A DNA stretch of 64,000 nt, from the NCBI GenBank assembly GCA_018266795.1, contig JAFDZV010000018.1, positions 96,826-160,825 of the forward strand, written 5' to 3'. A program made the position numbers and the translations under genes. Source of the stretch: Bacteroidota bacterium. Its GTDB lineage: Bacteria > Bacteroidota > Ignavibacteria > OLB7. The notes beneath the pieces were generated by a model. That model had not been told where the DNA came from. It worked only from the letters and a program-made list of their open reading frames with translations, and ran no database searches. Below are positions 43,574 to 51,774 of this stretch, piece after piece. The stretch's first letter is position 1. Every line of letters begins with the position of its first letter.

Positions 43574-44473
43574 TCAGAACAACTTCCCGGCATATGCAAC
43601 GCCGAACGAAAGGTCGATGCTGTTGGATGCCTTCACGCCATATGGCGTGGCAAGCGCATCCACGTTCACCTGAATTCCCTTGTAGACATCCACGATGACG
43701 CCACCGCCGAGCTTGATATAGCGCTGAGTCTCCGGTGGATGTTCAACATCGAAGTCGTTGTTGTCCGTACGTGTCGAGAAGAGGAAGCGTGCCACGCCGT
43801 GCAGCAGCACGCGGTCGAAGAGTGTGTAGCCGGCCTCCATGTCGGAGAAGACCTCGTTCGAATAGTTGGGGTCGAACGTTCCCTGCGGGTCCTGCTTCTT
43901 CGAGAGGAAGATGGAGGGGCGCAGCCGGAATCCCAGTGATGCCGTGGCATAGGCCGGAGCCGGATAGAACGAGATGCCGTAGTTGCCGGCAAGCTCGATG
44001 TTGAGATTCCCCGAGCCGAGCGGTGGCGTCAGGTCGCGCGTATATCCCGTTGGAATTGCGAGACCCAGTGTGGCGGAGACAACCTGCTGAGTGAACGAGG
44101 CGAGAAGATACCGTGCCGAGAGACCCACATCACCAAGACCCTGCACCTGCTTCCGCTCTGCCGGCGACGTTATGATCACACGTTTCATCGTGGTGCTTCC
44201 GATCAACGTGAGATCCTTCGTAAGACCGTATTCGATATAGAGCGAGAGCTCTCTGTCCACGATCGGATAATCGCGAACCGTGAACGGAGGATTATCCGTC
44301 GGGTACTTCAGTGCGCCATCGAACTTGTAGACGGTGTTCGCGGAGGAGGCGTTGTAGGAGAGTTTGGCGTAGACCTTGCCGAGATCCTGCACCCATCCAC
44401 CGGCAGAGGCCTGTGAATATGCAGCCATGATCAGAACCAGGATTGCCGGAAGTCGCTGGATTCGCGGTTGCAT
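43574..44473 (-). CDS. Outer membrane beta-barrel protein, transporter-like
   Basis: 299 residues from ATG 44473. Signal peptide (AILVLIMAAYSQASA). Alternating beta strands run throughout (LSLYIEYGLTKDLTLIGSTT, GDVGLSARYLLASF, SATLGLAIPTGY), ending YAGKLF with terminal Phe. This is the pattern of the transporter/phenol-MetA-like barrel group. It precedes the Mo oxidoreductase by 89 bp on the same strand, so it may provide substrate passage for that system. No specific function known. Confidence 0.75.
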   Translation of the reverse strand: MQPRIQRLPAILVLIMAAYSQASAGGWVQDLGKVYAKLSYNASSANTVYKFDGALKYPTDNPPFTVRDYPIVDRELSLYIEYGLTKDLTLIGSTTMKRVIITSPAERKQVQGLGDVGLSARYLLASFTQQVVSATLGLAIPTGYTRDLTPPLGSGNLNIELAGNYGISFYPAPAYATASLGFRLRPSIFLSKKQDPQGTFDPNYSNEVFSDMEAGYTLFDRVLLHGVARFLFSTRTDNNDFDVEHPPETQRYIKLGGGVIVDVYKGIQVNVDALATPYGVKASNSIDLSFGVAYAGKLF

Positions 44474-44851
44474 GGGCGCTTCGAATCTGTTGTGCACTGG
44501 GGACCGAACGGTTGATCGGATCAACACGCGGCGGGGGGTAAAAGTTTCGTGTTTCGACAATTAATCTGCGAAAAGAAGGTGATGTGCCCAAGCTCTTATC
44601 TCATGGTGCGGGCAAATCCACAGATCGTGATGTGTGAAACGGCGCGGTCTGCATTCCCCGATCAGGCATGCGTACAGTCGGTTGAACGCATCGCTGCGCT
44701 GCCAACGCAAACGCCCTGCGGATGCTGCGCACAATGGCGCCGGCATGCAGGGCGTTGTTGCTATCCAAATCGACTCAGTCCGTTCAGACTTCGATTGCTC
44801 CCGGGCGCGCTTCGTTCCTGTGAGCCAAGCGGCGCCGTATGAGGGGAACGT
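44474..44851. other. 378-bp gap between barrel gene and Spt-GNAT gene
   Basis: Holds a hairpin at 44710-44756 that could end the Spt-GNAT transcript. No gene evident. Confidence 0.55.
44710..44756 (-). terminator. Possible terminator hairpin after the Spt-GNAT gene
   Basis: AACGCCCTGC (44710-44719) with GCAGGGCGTT (44747-44756), 27-nt loop, about 96 bp past the stop on the minus strand. No T-tract follows. Confidence 0.45.
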
Positions 44852-47236
44852 CTAGACGAGCGGCTTCTCGAACACGCGATATCGCTTGTACGGCGTGGCG
44901 TTCATCATTTCTGCAGCTCGCGTCATCATGACATTGTCCTCGAGTACCCATGAGGCCTCGCCGCGCGTCATCCCCTTCCTTCTCGCACGCTCCATGATCT
45001 CGCGATACAGCAGGGCATCGATGCCCTTCCCCTGGTGCTCCGGGAGCACGCCGAGGATAATGATGCGGCACTGCGTGATCTGCTTCTTCTTCGTCATGAG
45101 GTTCATTATCGCCGTCGGCAGGTTCTTTGCGCCCGGTGGTATCGCGGAGCCGGCCTTGAACGCCTGGTTGATGTCAGGAACCGCAAGTGCAAACCCAACC
45201 GTCTGCCCGTCGCGCTCGGCGAAGAGAACGAGATCGGCGTCGATCACCTGCTTCAACTCGTACGCCATCATGTTCATCTCTTCGTCGGTCATCGGAACGA
45301 ATCCCCAGTTCGGCTGCCACGCCTTGTTGTAGATCGTCTTGATCCGATCCACTTCTTCATCGAAGCGCTTCATGTTCAGGCTGCGCACTGTTGCCGCGCC
45401 GCGCTGCTTCAACAGGCCGGTAACCCGCTCCAGCCTGTCGGTAAGGCAGGCTGGGTACTCCACCATCCATGCAAGCATGTCCTTTGCCTTGGCGAACCCG
45501 GCATTCTCCATGAGCTGCGGATAGTAGGCCTTGTTGTAGGGCATCTGCATCACGGCCGGCGAGTCGAATCCATCAACCAGCATTCCCACTTCGTCGTTGA
45601 TCGACGGCGAGATCGGTCCGCGGATCGACGTCATTCCCTGCTCGCGCAGCCAGGCTGATGCGGCATTCACGAGCTCGTTGGCTACGTCCTGGTCGTTTAC
45701 CGATTCGAAGAAGCCGAAGAAGCCCACCTTGTCGTTGTGCACCGCGTTGTGCGCATCGTTCACGATGGCGGCGATGCGCCCAACCACCTGGCCCTTTCGT
45801 TCGGCTACGAAGAGATGCAGCCGTGCATGCTTGTAGAACGGGTTCTTCTCCGTATCGATCAACCGCATGCGGTCCATCTCCAGCGGCGGCACCCAGTTCG
45901 GATCGTCCTTGTGCAGGCCCCACACCATACGGATGAACTCCAGGCGCTCCTTCCGGCTGGAGAGCGTGCGGATTGTGACCGTTCCGCTTGTGGGAAGCGG
46001 CTCCGATGCGGACTGCTCCGCAGCCGTGGCCGGCGTCTCCTTCTCCAGCAGCCCCATCTCGGTTCCGATGTCCTCGAAGAGTTCGAGGATCCGATCCAGC
46101 TGATGCTTCTCGTGCGTCGCCATCACGGAGGTGCGCATCATCTGCATGCCCGGCATAACGCCCGGCGAGATGAATGCGTTCACGAATACGCCGGCGTCAA
46201 ATAGTCTGCGCCAGAAGATGAACGTGAGCGTATCGTCACCGATGATAACCGGTATCACGCCGGTGATGCCGTCGATGATCTTGAAGCCGCTGGCAAGGAA
46301 CCCCTGGCGCATGTAGTTGGCATTATCGGCAAGGCGCTGCAGCAGTTCCGGTTCGGACCGCATGATGCGCAGCGCGGCCAGTGCGGCTGCAACGGATGCG
46401 GGTGTGGGAGAGGCGGAGAAGATCAGTGCCGGTGACGTATGCTTGATGTAGTTGATCACGCGCTCCTCGCCAACCACCCAGCCGCCGAGCGAGGCGAGCG
46501 ACTTGGAAAACGTTCCCATCGTGAGATCGGTCTGGTCCTCCAGGCCGAAGTAGCTGGCGGTGCCGCGGCCTCCCTTGCCGATGACGCCGAGTGCATGCGC
46601 GTCATCAACCATGATGCGCGAGCCGTACTTCTTCGCCAGTTCGTTCATTCTCGGGAGTTCACAGATCGTCCCCGTGGTGCTGAAGACGCCATCGGTGACG
46701 ATCAGTTTGCCCGATCCCTCCGGAAGGCGTGCAAGCTGGCGCTCCAGGTCATCCATGTCGTTGTGCTTGTAGCGGACCACCTCGCCGAAGGCCCCCTTGG
46801 CCATCAGGTTGCCCGCTACGATACAGGCATGGTTGTCTCTGTCGGAGATAACATAGTCGCCGCGATTGACAAGTGTCGGGATCACCCCCTGCGCAGTCTG
46901 ATAGCCGGTGGAGAAGAGAAGACAGGCCTCCTTTCCCATGAAGTCCGCAAGCTCCGCCTCGAGTTCCTCATGGAGGCGAACAGTGCCTGTGAGATAGCGC
47001 GAGCCCGAGCAGCCTGTGCCGAACTGTTCGGTGGCCTTGATGGCGGCCTCCTTTACACGCGGATCCGCGGTAAGGCCCAGGTAGTTGTTGGAGCCGGCCA
47101 TGATGATGTCCCGCCCCTCGATCCTGACAACAGGACCTTCGTTCTCCTCGATCGCTCTGAAGTAGGGATAGTATCCCGCTTCCTTCACGTCGTCGGCGCG
47201 GGTAAACTCACGACACTTCTGGAAGATGTCAGCCAA
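44852..47236 (-). CDS. Serine palmitoyltransferase-like enzyme fused to GNAT acyltransferase
   Basis: 794 residues. Residues 1-400 are a PLP-dependent alpha-oxoamine synthase: [30 protein letters not shown]211-D-A-H-A-L-G, Schiff-base K245 in [12 protein letters not shown]. The opening [20 protein letters not shown] is typical of bacterial serine palmitoyltransferase. After a Thr/Ala/Glu-rich linker (about 400-418), residues 420-794 form a GNAT-type acyltransferase of the YghO-like group ([22 protein letters not shown]) with the CoA loop Q735-G-K-G-I. The start is TTG, supported by CAGGAG 10 nt upstream and by N-terminal similarity. Inferred role: sphinganine-type base synthesis plus N-acylation. 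Confidence 0.85.
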   Translation of the reverse strand: MADIFQKCREFTRADDVKEAGYYPYFRAIEENEGPVVRIEGRDIIMAGSNNYLGLTADPRVKEAAIKATEQFGTGCSGSRYLTGTVRLHEELEAELADFMGKEACLLFSTGYQTAQGVIPTLVNRGDYVISDRDNHACIVAGNLMAKGAFGEVVRYKHNDMDDLERQLARLPEGSGKLIVTDGVFSTTGTICELPRMNELAKKYGSRIMVDDAHALGVIGKGGRGTASYFGLEDQTDLTMGTFSKSLASLGGWVVGEERVINYIKHTSPALIFSASPTPASVAAALAALRIMRSEPELLQRLADNANYMRQGFLASGFKIIDGITGVIPVIIGDDTLTFIFWRRLFDAGVFVNAFISPGVMPGMQMMRTSVMATHEKHQLDRILELFEDIGTEMGLLEKETPATAAEQSASEPLPTSGTVTIRTLSSRKERLEFIRMVWGLHKDDPNWVPPLEMDRMRLIDTEKNPFYKHARLHLFVAERKGQVVGRIAAIVNDAHNAVHNDKVGFFGFFESVNDQDVANELVNAASAWLREQGMTSIRGPISPSINDEVGMLVDGFDSPAVMQMPYNKAYYPQLMENAGFAKAKDMLAWMVEYPACLTDRLERVTGLLKQRGAATVRSLNMKRFDEEVDRIKTIYNKAWQPNWGFVPMTDEEMNMMAYELKQVIDADLVLFAERDGQTVGFALAVPDINQAFKAGSAIPPGAKNLPTAIMNLMTKKKQITQCRIIILGVLPEHQGKGIDALLYREIMERARRKGMTRGEASWVLEDNVMMTRAAEMMNATPYKRYRVFEKPLV

Positions 47237-47628
47237 TGATTCTTCTCCTGATGTTGGCTACTGTTTCTGCCTGAACCAGCCATTGCCTTCCGGAGCCATA
47301 CCGCCTTTCAGGGACGGGACATGGCCATAATGAACCATTATACCACGAATGGAATAGCGGTGTTGTTAGATCGTGTGACGCAACGACGTGGCTCCGCGCA
47401 ACTGCCATGCAGTGTTCGGATGGCGATTCGGCGGACTGTTTCGCACACTGGGAACTCGATGGGTTATGACGGTTCCTATCAAAACCGGGACGCGCTTCAG
47501 TGCCTGCTGGCCTTGCAGCGCCGAATGTTAGGAACCCTACGACGTGCGAACGAAACGAGAGGCTTGTACGGGAGCCCAATTTATCGTTGCGGCCGTGTGA
47601 CTTCCAAGTTCGCGGCGCGGTTCGGATC
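47237..47628. other. 392-bp gap between kdsB and Spt-GNAT genes
   Basis: On the minus strand it lies downstream of kdsB and upstream of Spt-GNAT. Features are GGTTCCTA (47471-47478) with TAGGAACC (47529-47536), 50 nt apart, and a short inverted repeat ATAATG-AAC-CATTAT at 47327-47341, about 90 bp before the Spt-GNAT start, which might be an operator. No gene recognised. Confidence 0.5.
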
Positions 47629-48387
47629 TCATGCCGATGCGGCGAGCAATCGCTCCACGACGGCGACATCCTCCGGTGTGTCCACCGCATGGCCGGTGTA
47701 GTTGGTCTCGACGCAGAGGATGGGAATGTCGAGCTCGTACAGGCGCAGCTGCTCCAGCCCCTCGCTGATCTCCAGTTGGGAAGGGGGGGCGGCAACGAAC
47801 TGCTCGAGTGCAACATGGCGGTATGCGTAGATGCCGATGTGCACGTAGTACGGATATGCCTTCAGCCACTGTTCAACCGGGAGGCTGCGAGCATGCGGAA
47901 TGGGGCTGCGCGAAAAGTAGAGCGGGCGGAGATCCGATGTGAGCGCCACCTTCACAATGTTCGGTGACAGGAGATGCTCTGTGGTGGTGATTCGGCGAAC
48001 CGGTGTTGCGCAGCCATAGTGGGACGTCTGAAGCGTCTCCACCAGCGTGTCCAGCAATTCCGGCGGGAGCATCGGCTCATCTCCCTGCACGTTGATCACA
48101 ATGCCTCCGCCGCCGACAAGCCGCGCGGCCTCGGCAACACGATCGGTGCCCGAAGCATGCTTCGTCGAGGTGAGCACTGCATTGCCGCCGAACTCCTCCA
48201 CATGACGCAGGATACGCTCGTCATCTGTTGCCACTACAATACGGTCGATGCGCTGCGCCTTCTGCACCTGCTCGTAAACCCGGCGGATCATGCTGCGCCC
48301 GGCAATCTCCGCGAGCGGTTTGCCGGGGAATCGCGTGGAGGCATGGCGCGCAGGAATGACGGCGACTACGTCCTCGGTATCATTCAT
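47629..48387 (-). CDS. kdsB: 3-deoxy-manno-octulosonate cytidylyltransferase
   Basis: 252 residues from ATG 48387. KdsB activates Kdo as CMP-Kdo for lipopolysaccharide inner core. VAVIPARHASTRFPGKPL (about 6-23) is the nucleotide-binding motif, with VVATDDERI, GTDRVAEA and NVQGDEP following in family order. A TTG 12 bp upstream is in frame (48399) and would fall in the palindrome; ATG is preferred. Confirms an LPS-bearing outer membrane. No Shine-Dalgarno sequence visible. Confidence 0.95.
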   Translation of the reverse strand: MNDTEDVVAVIPARHASTRFPGKPLAEIAGRSMIRRVYEQVQKAQRIDRIVVATDDERILRHVEEFGGNAVLTSTKHASGTDRVAEAARLVGGGGIVINVQGDEPMLPPELLDTLVETLQTSHYGCATPVRRITTTEHLLSPNIVKVALTSDLRPLYFSRSPIPHARSLPVEQWLKAYPYYVHIGIYAYRHVALEQFVAAPPSQLEISEGLEQLRLYELDIPILCVETNYTGHAVDTPEDVAVVERLLAASA

Positions 48388-48398
48388 CGGAGGATTCA

Positions 48399-48420
48399 AG
48401 CGCCCGGCATGCCGGGCGCT
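48399..48420. promoter_or_regulatory. 22-nt perfect GC palindrome before kdsB
   Basis: AGCGCCCGGCATGCCGGGCGCT, perfectly self-complementary, ending 12 bp upstream of the kdsB ATG. As RNA it could fold to a 9-bp stem with a CAUG loop right at the translation start; as DNA it could be an operator or a terminator for gatC read-through (no T-tract). Confidence 0.7.
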
Positions 48421-48652
48421 GCTGCAAGAGGTATGGATTGAAGCTTCGTGGATCGGGTGTCACCGTACCCAGGTACTCGAGTGCCGTTCACCGCGATCGA
48501 AGCCGGAAGGTTGGTTGCGATGGCCGGTGCGCGCCGGAGAACGGTTGAATGCCGCCGGCGCACGACCGGAGTTCAATGCCTGCAACCATTCGCCGCACGA
48601 GGGGATGGCTATGCGCCTTGTTCAGGATGGGAAGGCGCATGTGTCCGGAGCT

Positions 48653-48940
48653 TCAACTCTCGCCGAGTACCTTCGGAACGGAGAAGAACCCTTCGGTCTT
48701 GCGGGGAGCATTGCGAAGTGCCTCCGCCGCAGAAAGCATCGTACCCGGCTCGTCTTCCCGGAGCGTGGAGCCCGCATCCAGGAGGCTCTCCATAGGCTCG
48801 ATTCCATTGGTGTCCGCCTGGTTCAACTGTTCCACATAGGCGACGATCTGATTGAACTGCGCGGTGAAACCTGCAAGTTCCTCCGCGCTGAACCGAAGCC
48901 GTGCCAGTTTTGCGATGTACTCGATCTGCTCCGATGTCAT
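48653..48940 (-). CDS. gatC: Asp/Glu-tRNA amidotransferase subunit C
   Basis: 95 residues, normal size. N-terminal IEYIAKLARLRFSAEELAGF and the C-terminal LREDEPGTML are diagnostic of GatC, which stabilises the GatA/GatB complex that converts misacylated Glu-tRNA(Gln) or Asp-tRNA(Asn). GatA and GatB are not adjacent. The structured repeat array at 49061-49479 lies 121 bp upstream on the same strand, so it would be in the leader of any transcript arriving from that side. Confidence 0.93.
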   Translation of the reverse strand: MTSEQIEYIAKLARLRFSAEELAGFTAQFNQIVAYVEQLNQADTNGIEPMESLLDAGSTLREDEPGTMLSAAEALRNAPRKTEGFFSVPKVLGES

Positions 48941-49060
48941 GCAACATGCCTGTTGTATTGGTTCAAGATAGTGTCAATCTACAACGATTGAGCCAATTGC
49001 GTGCGAGCTGTGATGGTTGAACAGTGAGGGCCTTCGTACATGGGAGGTACCGTGGCGTTC

Positions 49061-49103
49061 AAAAAAAAGAAGCTGCGCAACTCACCCCTGATTGCACAGC
49101 TTC
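49061..49103 (-). terminator. Repeat unit 1 intrinsic terminator
   Basis: Plus-strand arms 49069-49080 and 49092-49103; minus-strand RNA stem GAAGCUGUGCAA/UUGCGCAGCUUC (one G-U pair), loop UCAGGGGUGAG, followed by eight U (49061-49068). Confidence 0.88.
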
Positions 49104-49205
49104 GAACTTGAAGGCGAAAGGTTGGTGCCTCCGACCTTCGGGAGTGAATACTCGCCGAACGAGTGGATAGTTCCCGTCGGCGGGAAACTTCTTCGCGGGC
49201 CTTCG

Positions 49206-49249
49206 AAAAAGAAAGAAGCCATGCAATTCACCCCTGATTGCACGGCTTC
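49206..49249 (-). terminator. Repeat unit 2 intrinsic terminator
   Basis: Arms 49215-49226 and 49238-49249; RNA stem GAAGCCGUGCAA/UUGCAUGGCUUC, loop UCAGGGGUGAA, then UUUCUUUUU. Relative to unit 1 a U-A pair has become C-G, and the wobble position has shifted by one pair, preserving the stem. Confidence 0.88.
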
Positions 49250-49350
49250 GGAATTGAGGGCCGAGGGTTGGTGCCTCCGACCTTCGGAAGTGAATACTCG
49301 CCGAGCGAACAGATAGTTCCCATCGGTGGGAAACTTCTTTGCGAGCTTCG

Positions 49351-49393
49351 AAAAAAAAGAAGCTGCGCAACTCACCCCTGATTGCACAGCTTC
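49351..49393 (-). terminator. Repeat unit 3 intrinsic terminator
   Basis: Arms 49359-49370 and 49382-49393, same stem and loop as unit 1, followed by eight U. First of the three to be met by transcripts leaving msrP. Confidence 0.88.
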
Positions 49394-49527
49394 GAACTTG
49401 AAGGCGAAGGGTTGGTGCCTCAGCGTCTTCGAGAATGAATACTCACCATGGCGCCGGTTTGTTCCCATTCGGATGGGAAAGGGTGCGGGCACTGATTCCA
49501 AACCGGAATGGGGGATTCAGGGGGGAA

Positions 49528-50496
49528 TCAAGGGTACAACGATGCGACAAATTCACCGTAGCCATTGTACGGTCTGGTATCGACCTGCTGGCCGGTATCG
49601 ATCAGCCGTTCGCTCGCCTGCGACCAGCGCGGGTGGGGAACCGCGGGATTCACATTGGAGAGGAAGCTGTATTCGTTGGGGGCGAGATCGTTCCAGAACG
49701 TGCGCGGCTGCTCCGCGACCAGCTCGATCCTGACAACAGACTTCGGGCTCTTGTAGCCGTACTTCCATGGTACAACGATGCGAATCGGTGCGCCATGCTG
49801 CTTCGGGAGCTCGTGGCCGTAGATGCCGGTCACCGCCATCGCGAGCTCGTTCATGGCCTCGGAGATTTGCAGCGCCTCGTAGTATGGCCACTTGTACCAC
49901 GTAGCTTCCCGTTGATTGGGAGCTTCATCGGGCTTGAGGAAGGAGATAAAGCGCACGAACCTGGCGGACGAAAGAGGCTCCGCAAGGCCAAGCACCTTGC
50001 TCAGCGGAATGCCGGTCCAGGGAACTGCCATGGCCCATGCTTCCACGCAACGGTGACGGTACAGGCGCTCTTCGAGCGGTAGTTTCCTCACGAGTTCGTC
50101 AACCGTGAGCTTGACCGGCCTGTTCACCAGTCCGGAGATCTCCAGATCCCATGGCCTGGTTTCGAAGCGATCCACCAACGTTACCACCTTCTCCTTGATC
50201 TCGGAGAACTCGTAGAAGTTGTTGTATCGTGCCGCAACCTTTTCATCGGTGAGCGCACGATCCAGCGTATACTTCGGATTGCGCTTCGCCGGATAAAGAT
50301 CCGGGTTGGGGTTCGGGAGCGATCGGTGCTCACCGGTGCTCATTGATCTATCGGACGGCTTGCAACCGAGTGCCGCAAACGCAACGGCTCCAAGGCCTGC
50401 GGACTGAAGAAAACGCCTGCGGCCGTTGAAGAGATGCTCCGGGGTCGCATCTCTGTCCGGTATCTGCCAGCTCCGAGGGATGATGATGTTGCTCAT
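49528..50496 (-). CDS. msrP: Protein-methionine-sulfoxide reductase catalytic subunit
   Basis: 322 residues from ATG 50496, preceded by AAAGGAGG. MsrP (YedY) is a periplasmic molybdopterin enzyme that reduces methionine sulfoxide in envelope proteins. Twin-arginine signal at R26-R-R-F-L-Q followed by AGLGAVAFAALGC. The molybdenum-ligand cysteine is C150 in RHRCVEAW, followed by AMAVPWTGIPL. The membrane haem partner MsrQ, usually adjacent, is not here. Second molybdoenzyme in the window. Confidence 0.93.
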   Translation of the reverse strand: MSNIIIPRSWQIPDRDATPEHLFNGRRRFLQSAGLGAVAFAALGCKPSDRSMSTGEHRSLPNPNPDLYPAKRNPKYTLDRALTDEKVAARYNNFYEFSEIKEKVVTLVDRFETRPWDLEISGLVNRPVKLTVDELVRKLPLEERLYRHRCVEAWAMAVPWTGIPLSKVLGLAEPLSSARFVRFISFLKPDEAPNQREATWYKWPYYEALQISEAMNELAMAVTGIYGHELPKQHGAPIRIVVPWKYGYKSPKSVVRIELVAEQPRTFWNDLAPNEYSFLSNVNPAVPHPRWSQASERLIDTGQQVDTRPYNGYGEFVASLYP

Positions 50497-50678
50497 CGCG
50501 CGTCGTACCTCCTTTGTTCGCTGTATACCTTTGGCCGGCTCGAATATTCCCTGCATGCAGCCGGCGAAGTCCGTTGGGCTCCATTGCGTAACTTCGCCGA
50601 TCATTGCGTGGAGTGCGTCACGATCAACCCAGTCGCAACCAACTCGATGCACTGCGAGCACTCGGAGACATATACGCC

Positions 50679-51758
50679 ATGAAGTGGTTTCTCGGATTGA
50701 TCGGGTTTGCAGCGGCCGCAGCGCTTGGCCTCTGGGCGTATGGAGCCTTTGGTGCCAGGAAAGTCATGGTCGCTGCGCCGGAACGCCGTGAGGCGGTCCG
50801 TGCAGTCTATGCCACCGGAGCCGTCAAGGCCGAACAGATAGCTCACATCCGTCCTGAGGTCGGAGGGCAGGTGATGCAGCTGCCGGTGAAGGAGGGAGAG
50901 GAGATCCGAGAGGGAATGCTGGTGATCCAGATTGCCGAGAAGGAGCAGAACGCAGCAGTTGCAGAGCAGGCGTCGCGCGTGCGCGAAGCATCCGTCGGCG
51001 TGGAGGAGGCGCAACAGAACTACGATCGCGAAACGCAGCTGCTTGCCCAGGGAGCAACAACTCAGCAGGCCGTGGACAACGCGAAGGCGACACTCGATCG
51101 CGCTTCGGCGCTCCTTGCAACTGTACGGGCAACGCTTGCAACGCGTCGCACACTCTCCGGCAGAGGGAAGGTAGTCTCGCCGATCAGCGGTGTGGTCACG
51201 AAGGTCGCTGTTCATGCCGGTGACATCATCCCGCCGAACATGGAAGCCGTCACCATCCTCGACCCGACATCGTTCAAGATATACGCCAGCATCGACGAGC
51301 TGGACATCACGCGCATACGCCCAGGGCAGGAAGCGGTGGTGGCGTTCGACGCCATGCCGCGCATGCGTTTCAAGGCCCGTGTGGAGCGCATCGTGCCGCA
51401 GGCGGACGATGTAACGAAAGCACTGCCGGTAATTCTGAACCTGATGGACATGGTGCCGAACCTCTCCGATGGGCTTACGGCTACGGTAAACATCGTGCAG
51501 GAGCGGACACCGAATGCGCTCACGATACCGGTGACGGCGTTGCTCAATCACAAGGGAACGAACGATACACTGTTCGTTGTGACCGACAACAACAGGCTGC
51601 AGCGCCGCGCCGTGAAGGTGGGTGTGCGTGGAGAGGATTACGTGGAGATTGTGGACGGTCTTCGCGACGAGGAGCGTGTTGTGTTGAGTCCCGACCCGTC
51701 GTGGAGCAGCGGCACAACCGTGGAGATCGACAGGGAGCGTGCACACGGAAGGAGATAG
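50679..51758 (+). CDS. Periplasmic adaptor (membrane fusion) protein of an ABC exporter
   Basis: 359 residues from ATG 50679. N-terminal anchor helix (LGLIGFAAAAALGLWAYGAF), a lipoyl-like half (about 45-80, ATGAVKAEQIAHIRPEVGG), a coiled-coil hairpin (about 90-150), the second lipoyl half (VSPISGVVTKVAVHAGD) and beta-barrel/membrane-proximal domains to the end. MacA-like. It is followed after 16 bp by the first permease gene, so it probably works with the ABC genes below. Divergent from msrP with a 182-bp spacer. Confidence 0.88.
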   Translation: MKWFLGLIGFAAAAALGLWAYGAFGARKVMVAAPERREAVRAVYATGAVKAEQIAHIRPEVGGQVMQLPVKEGEEIREGMLVIQIAEKEQNAAVAEQASRVREASVGVEEAQQNYDRETQLLAQGATTQQAVDNAKATLDRASALLATVRATLATRRTLSGRGKVVSPISGVVTKVAVHAGDIIPPNMEAVTILDPTSFKIYASIDELDITRIRPGQEAVVAFDAMPRMRFKARVERIVPQADDVTKALPVILNLMDMVPNLSDGLTATVNIVQERTPNALTIPVTALLNHKGTNDTLFVVTDNNRLQRRAVKVGVRGEDYVEIVDGLRDEERVVLSPDPSWSSGTTVEIDRERAHGRR

Positions 51759-51774
51759 CGGAACCTTCAACCGA

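Larger units (their letters stand above)
49061..49479 (-). repeat. Three tandem ~145-bp structured repeats, each with an intrinsic terminator
   Basis: Three units with homologous points at 49069, 49215 and 49359 (spacings 146 and 144). On the minus strand each unit has: a short hairpin with a constant CCGA loop (plus-strand TTCCCG/CGGGAA at 49171-49186, TTCCCA/TGGGAA at 49317-49332, TTCCCAT/ATGGGAA at 49462-49479), a conserved middle containing GAGTATTCA and GAGGCACCAACC, and a 12-pair terminator stem with an almost invariant 11-nt loop, then a T-tract. Stems change by paired substitutions while loops stay fixed. The spacing is not a constant multiple of three, so the repeats are not coding. 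They lie between msrP and gatC. Confidence 0.88.

Noticed and set aside
49092-49370. Open frames on both strands through the structured repeats, with repeating peptide units
   Set aside because: Repeat spacing is 146 and 144 bp, so the frame is not kept from unit to unit. The covarying stems show selection on RNA/DNA structure, not on protein.
49061-49479. CRISPR array interpretation of the three repeats
   Set aside because: Units are ~145 bp, similar over their whole length, with no unique spacers and no cas genes nearby.
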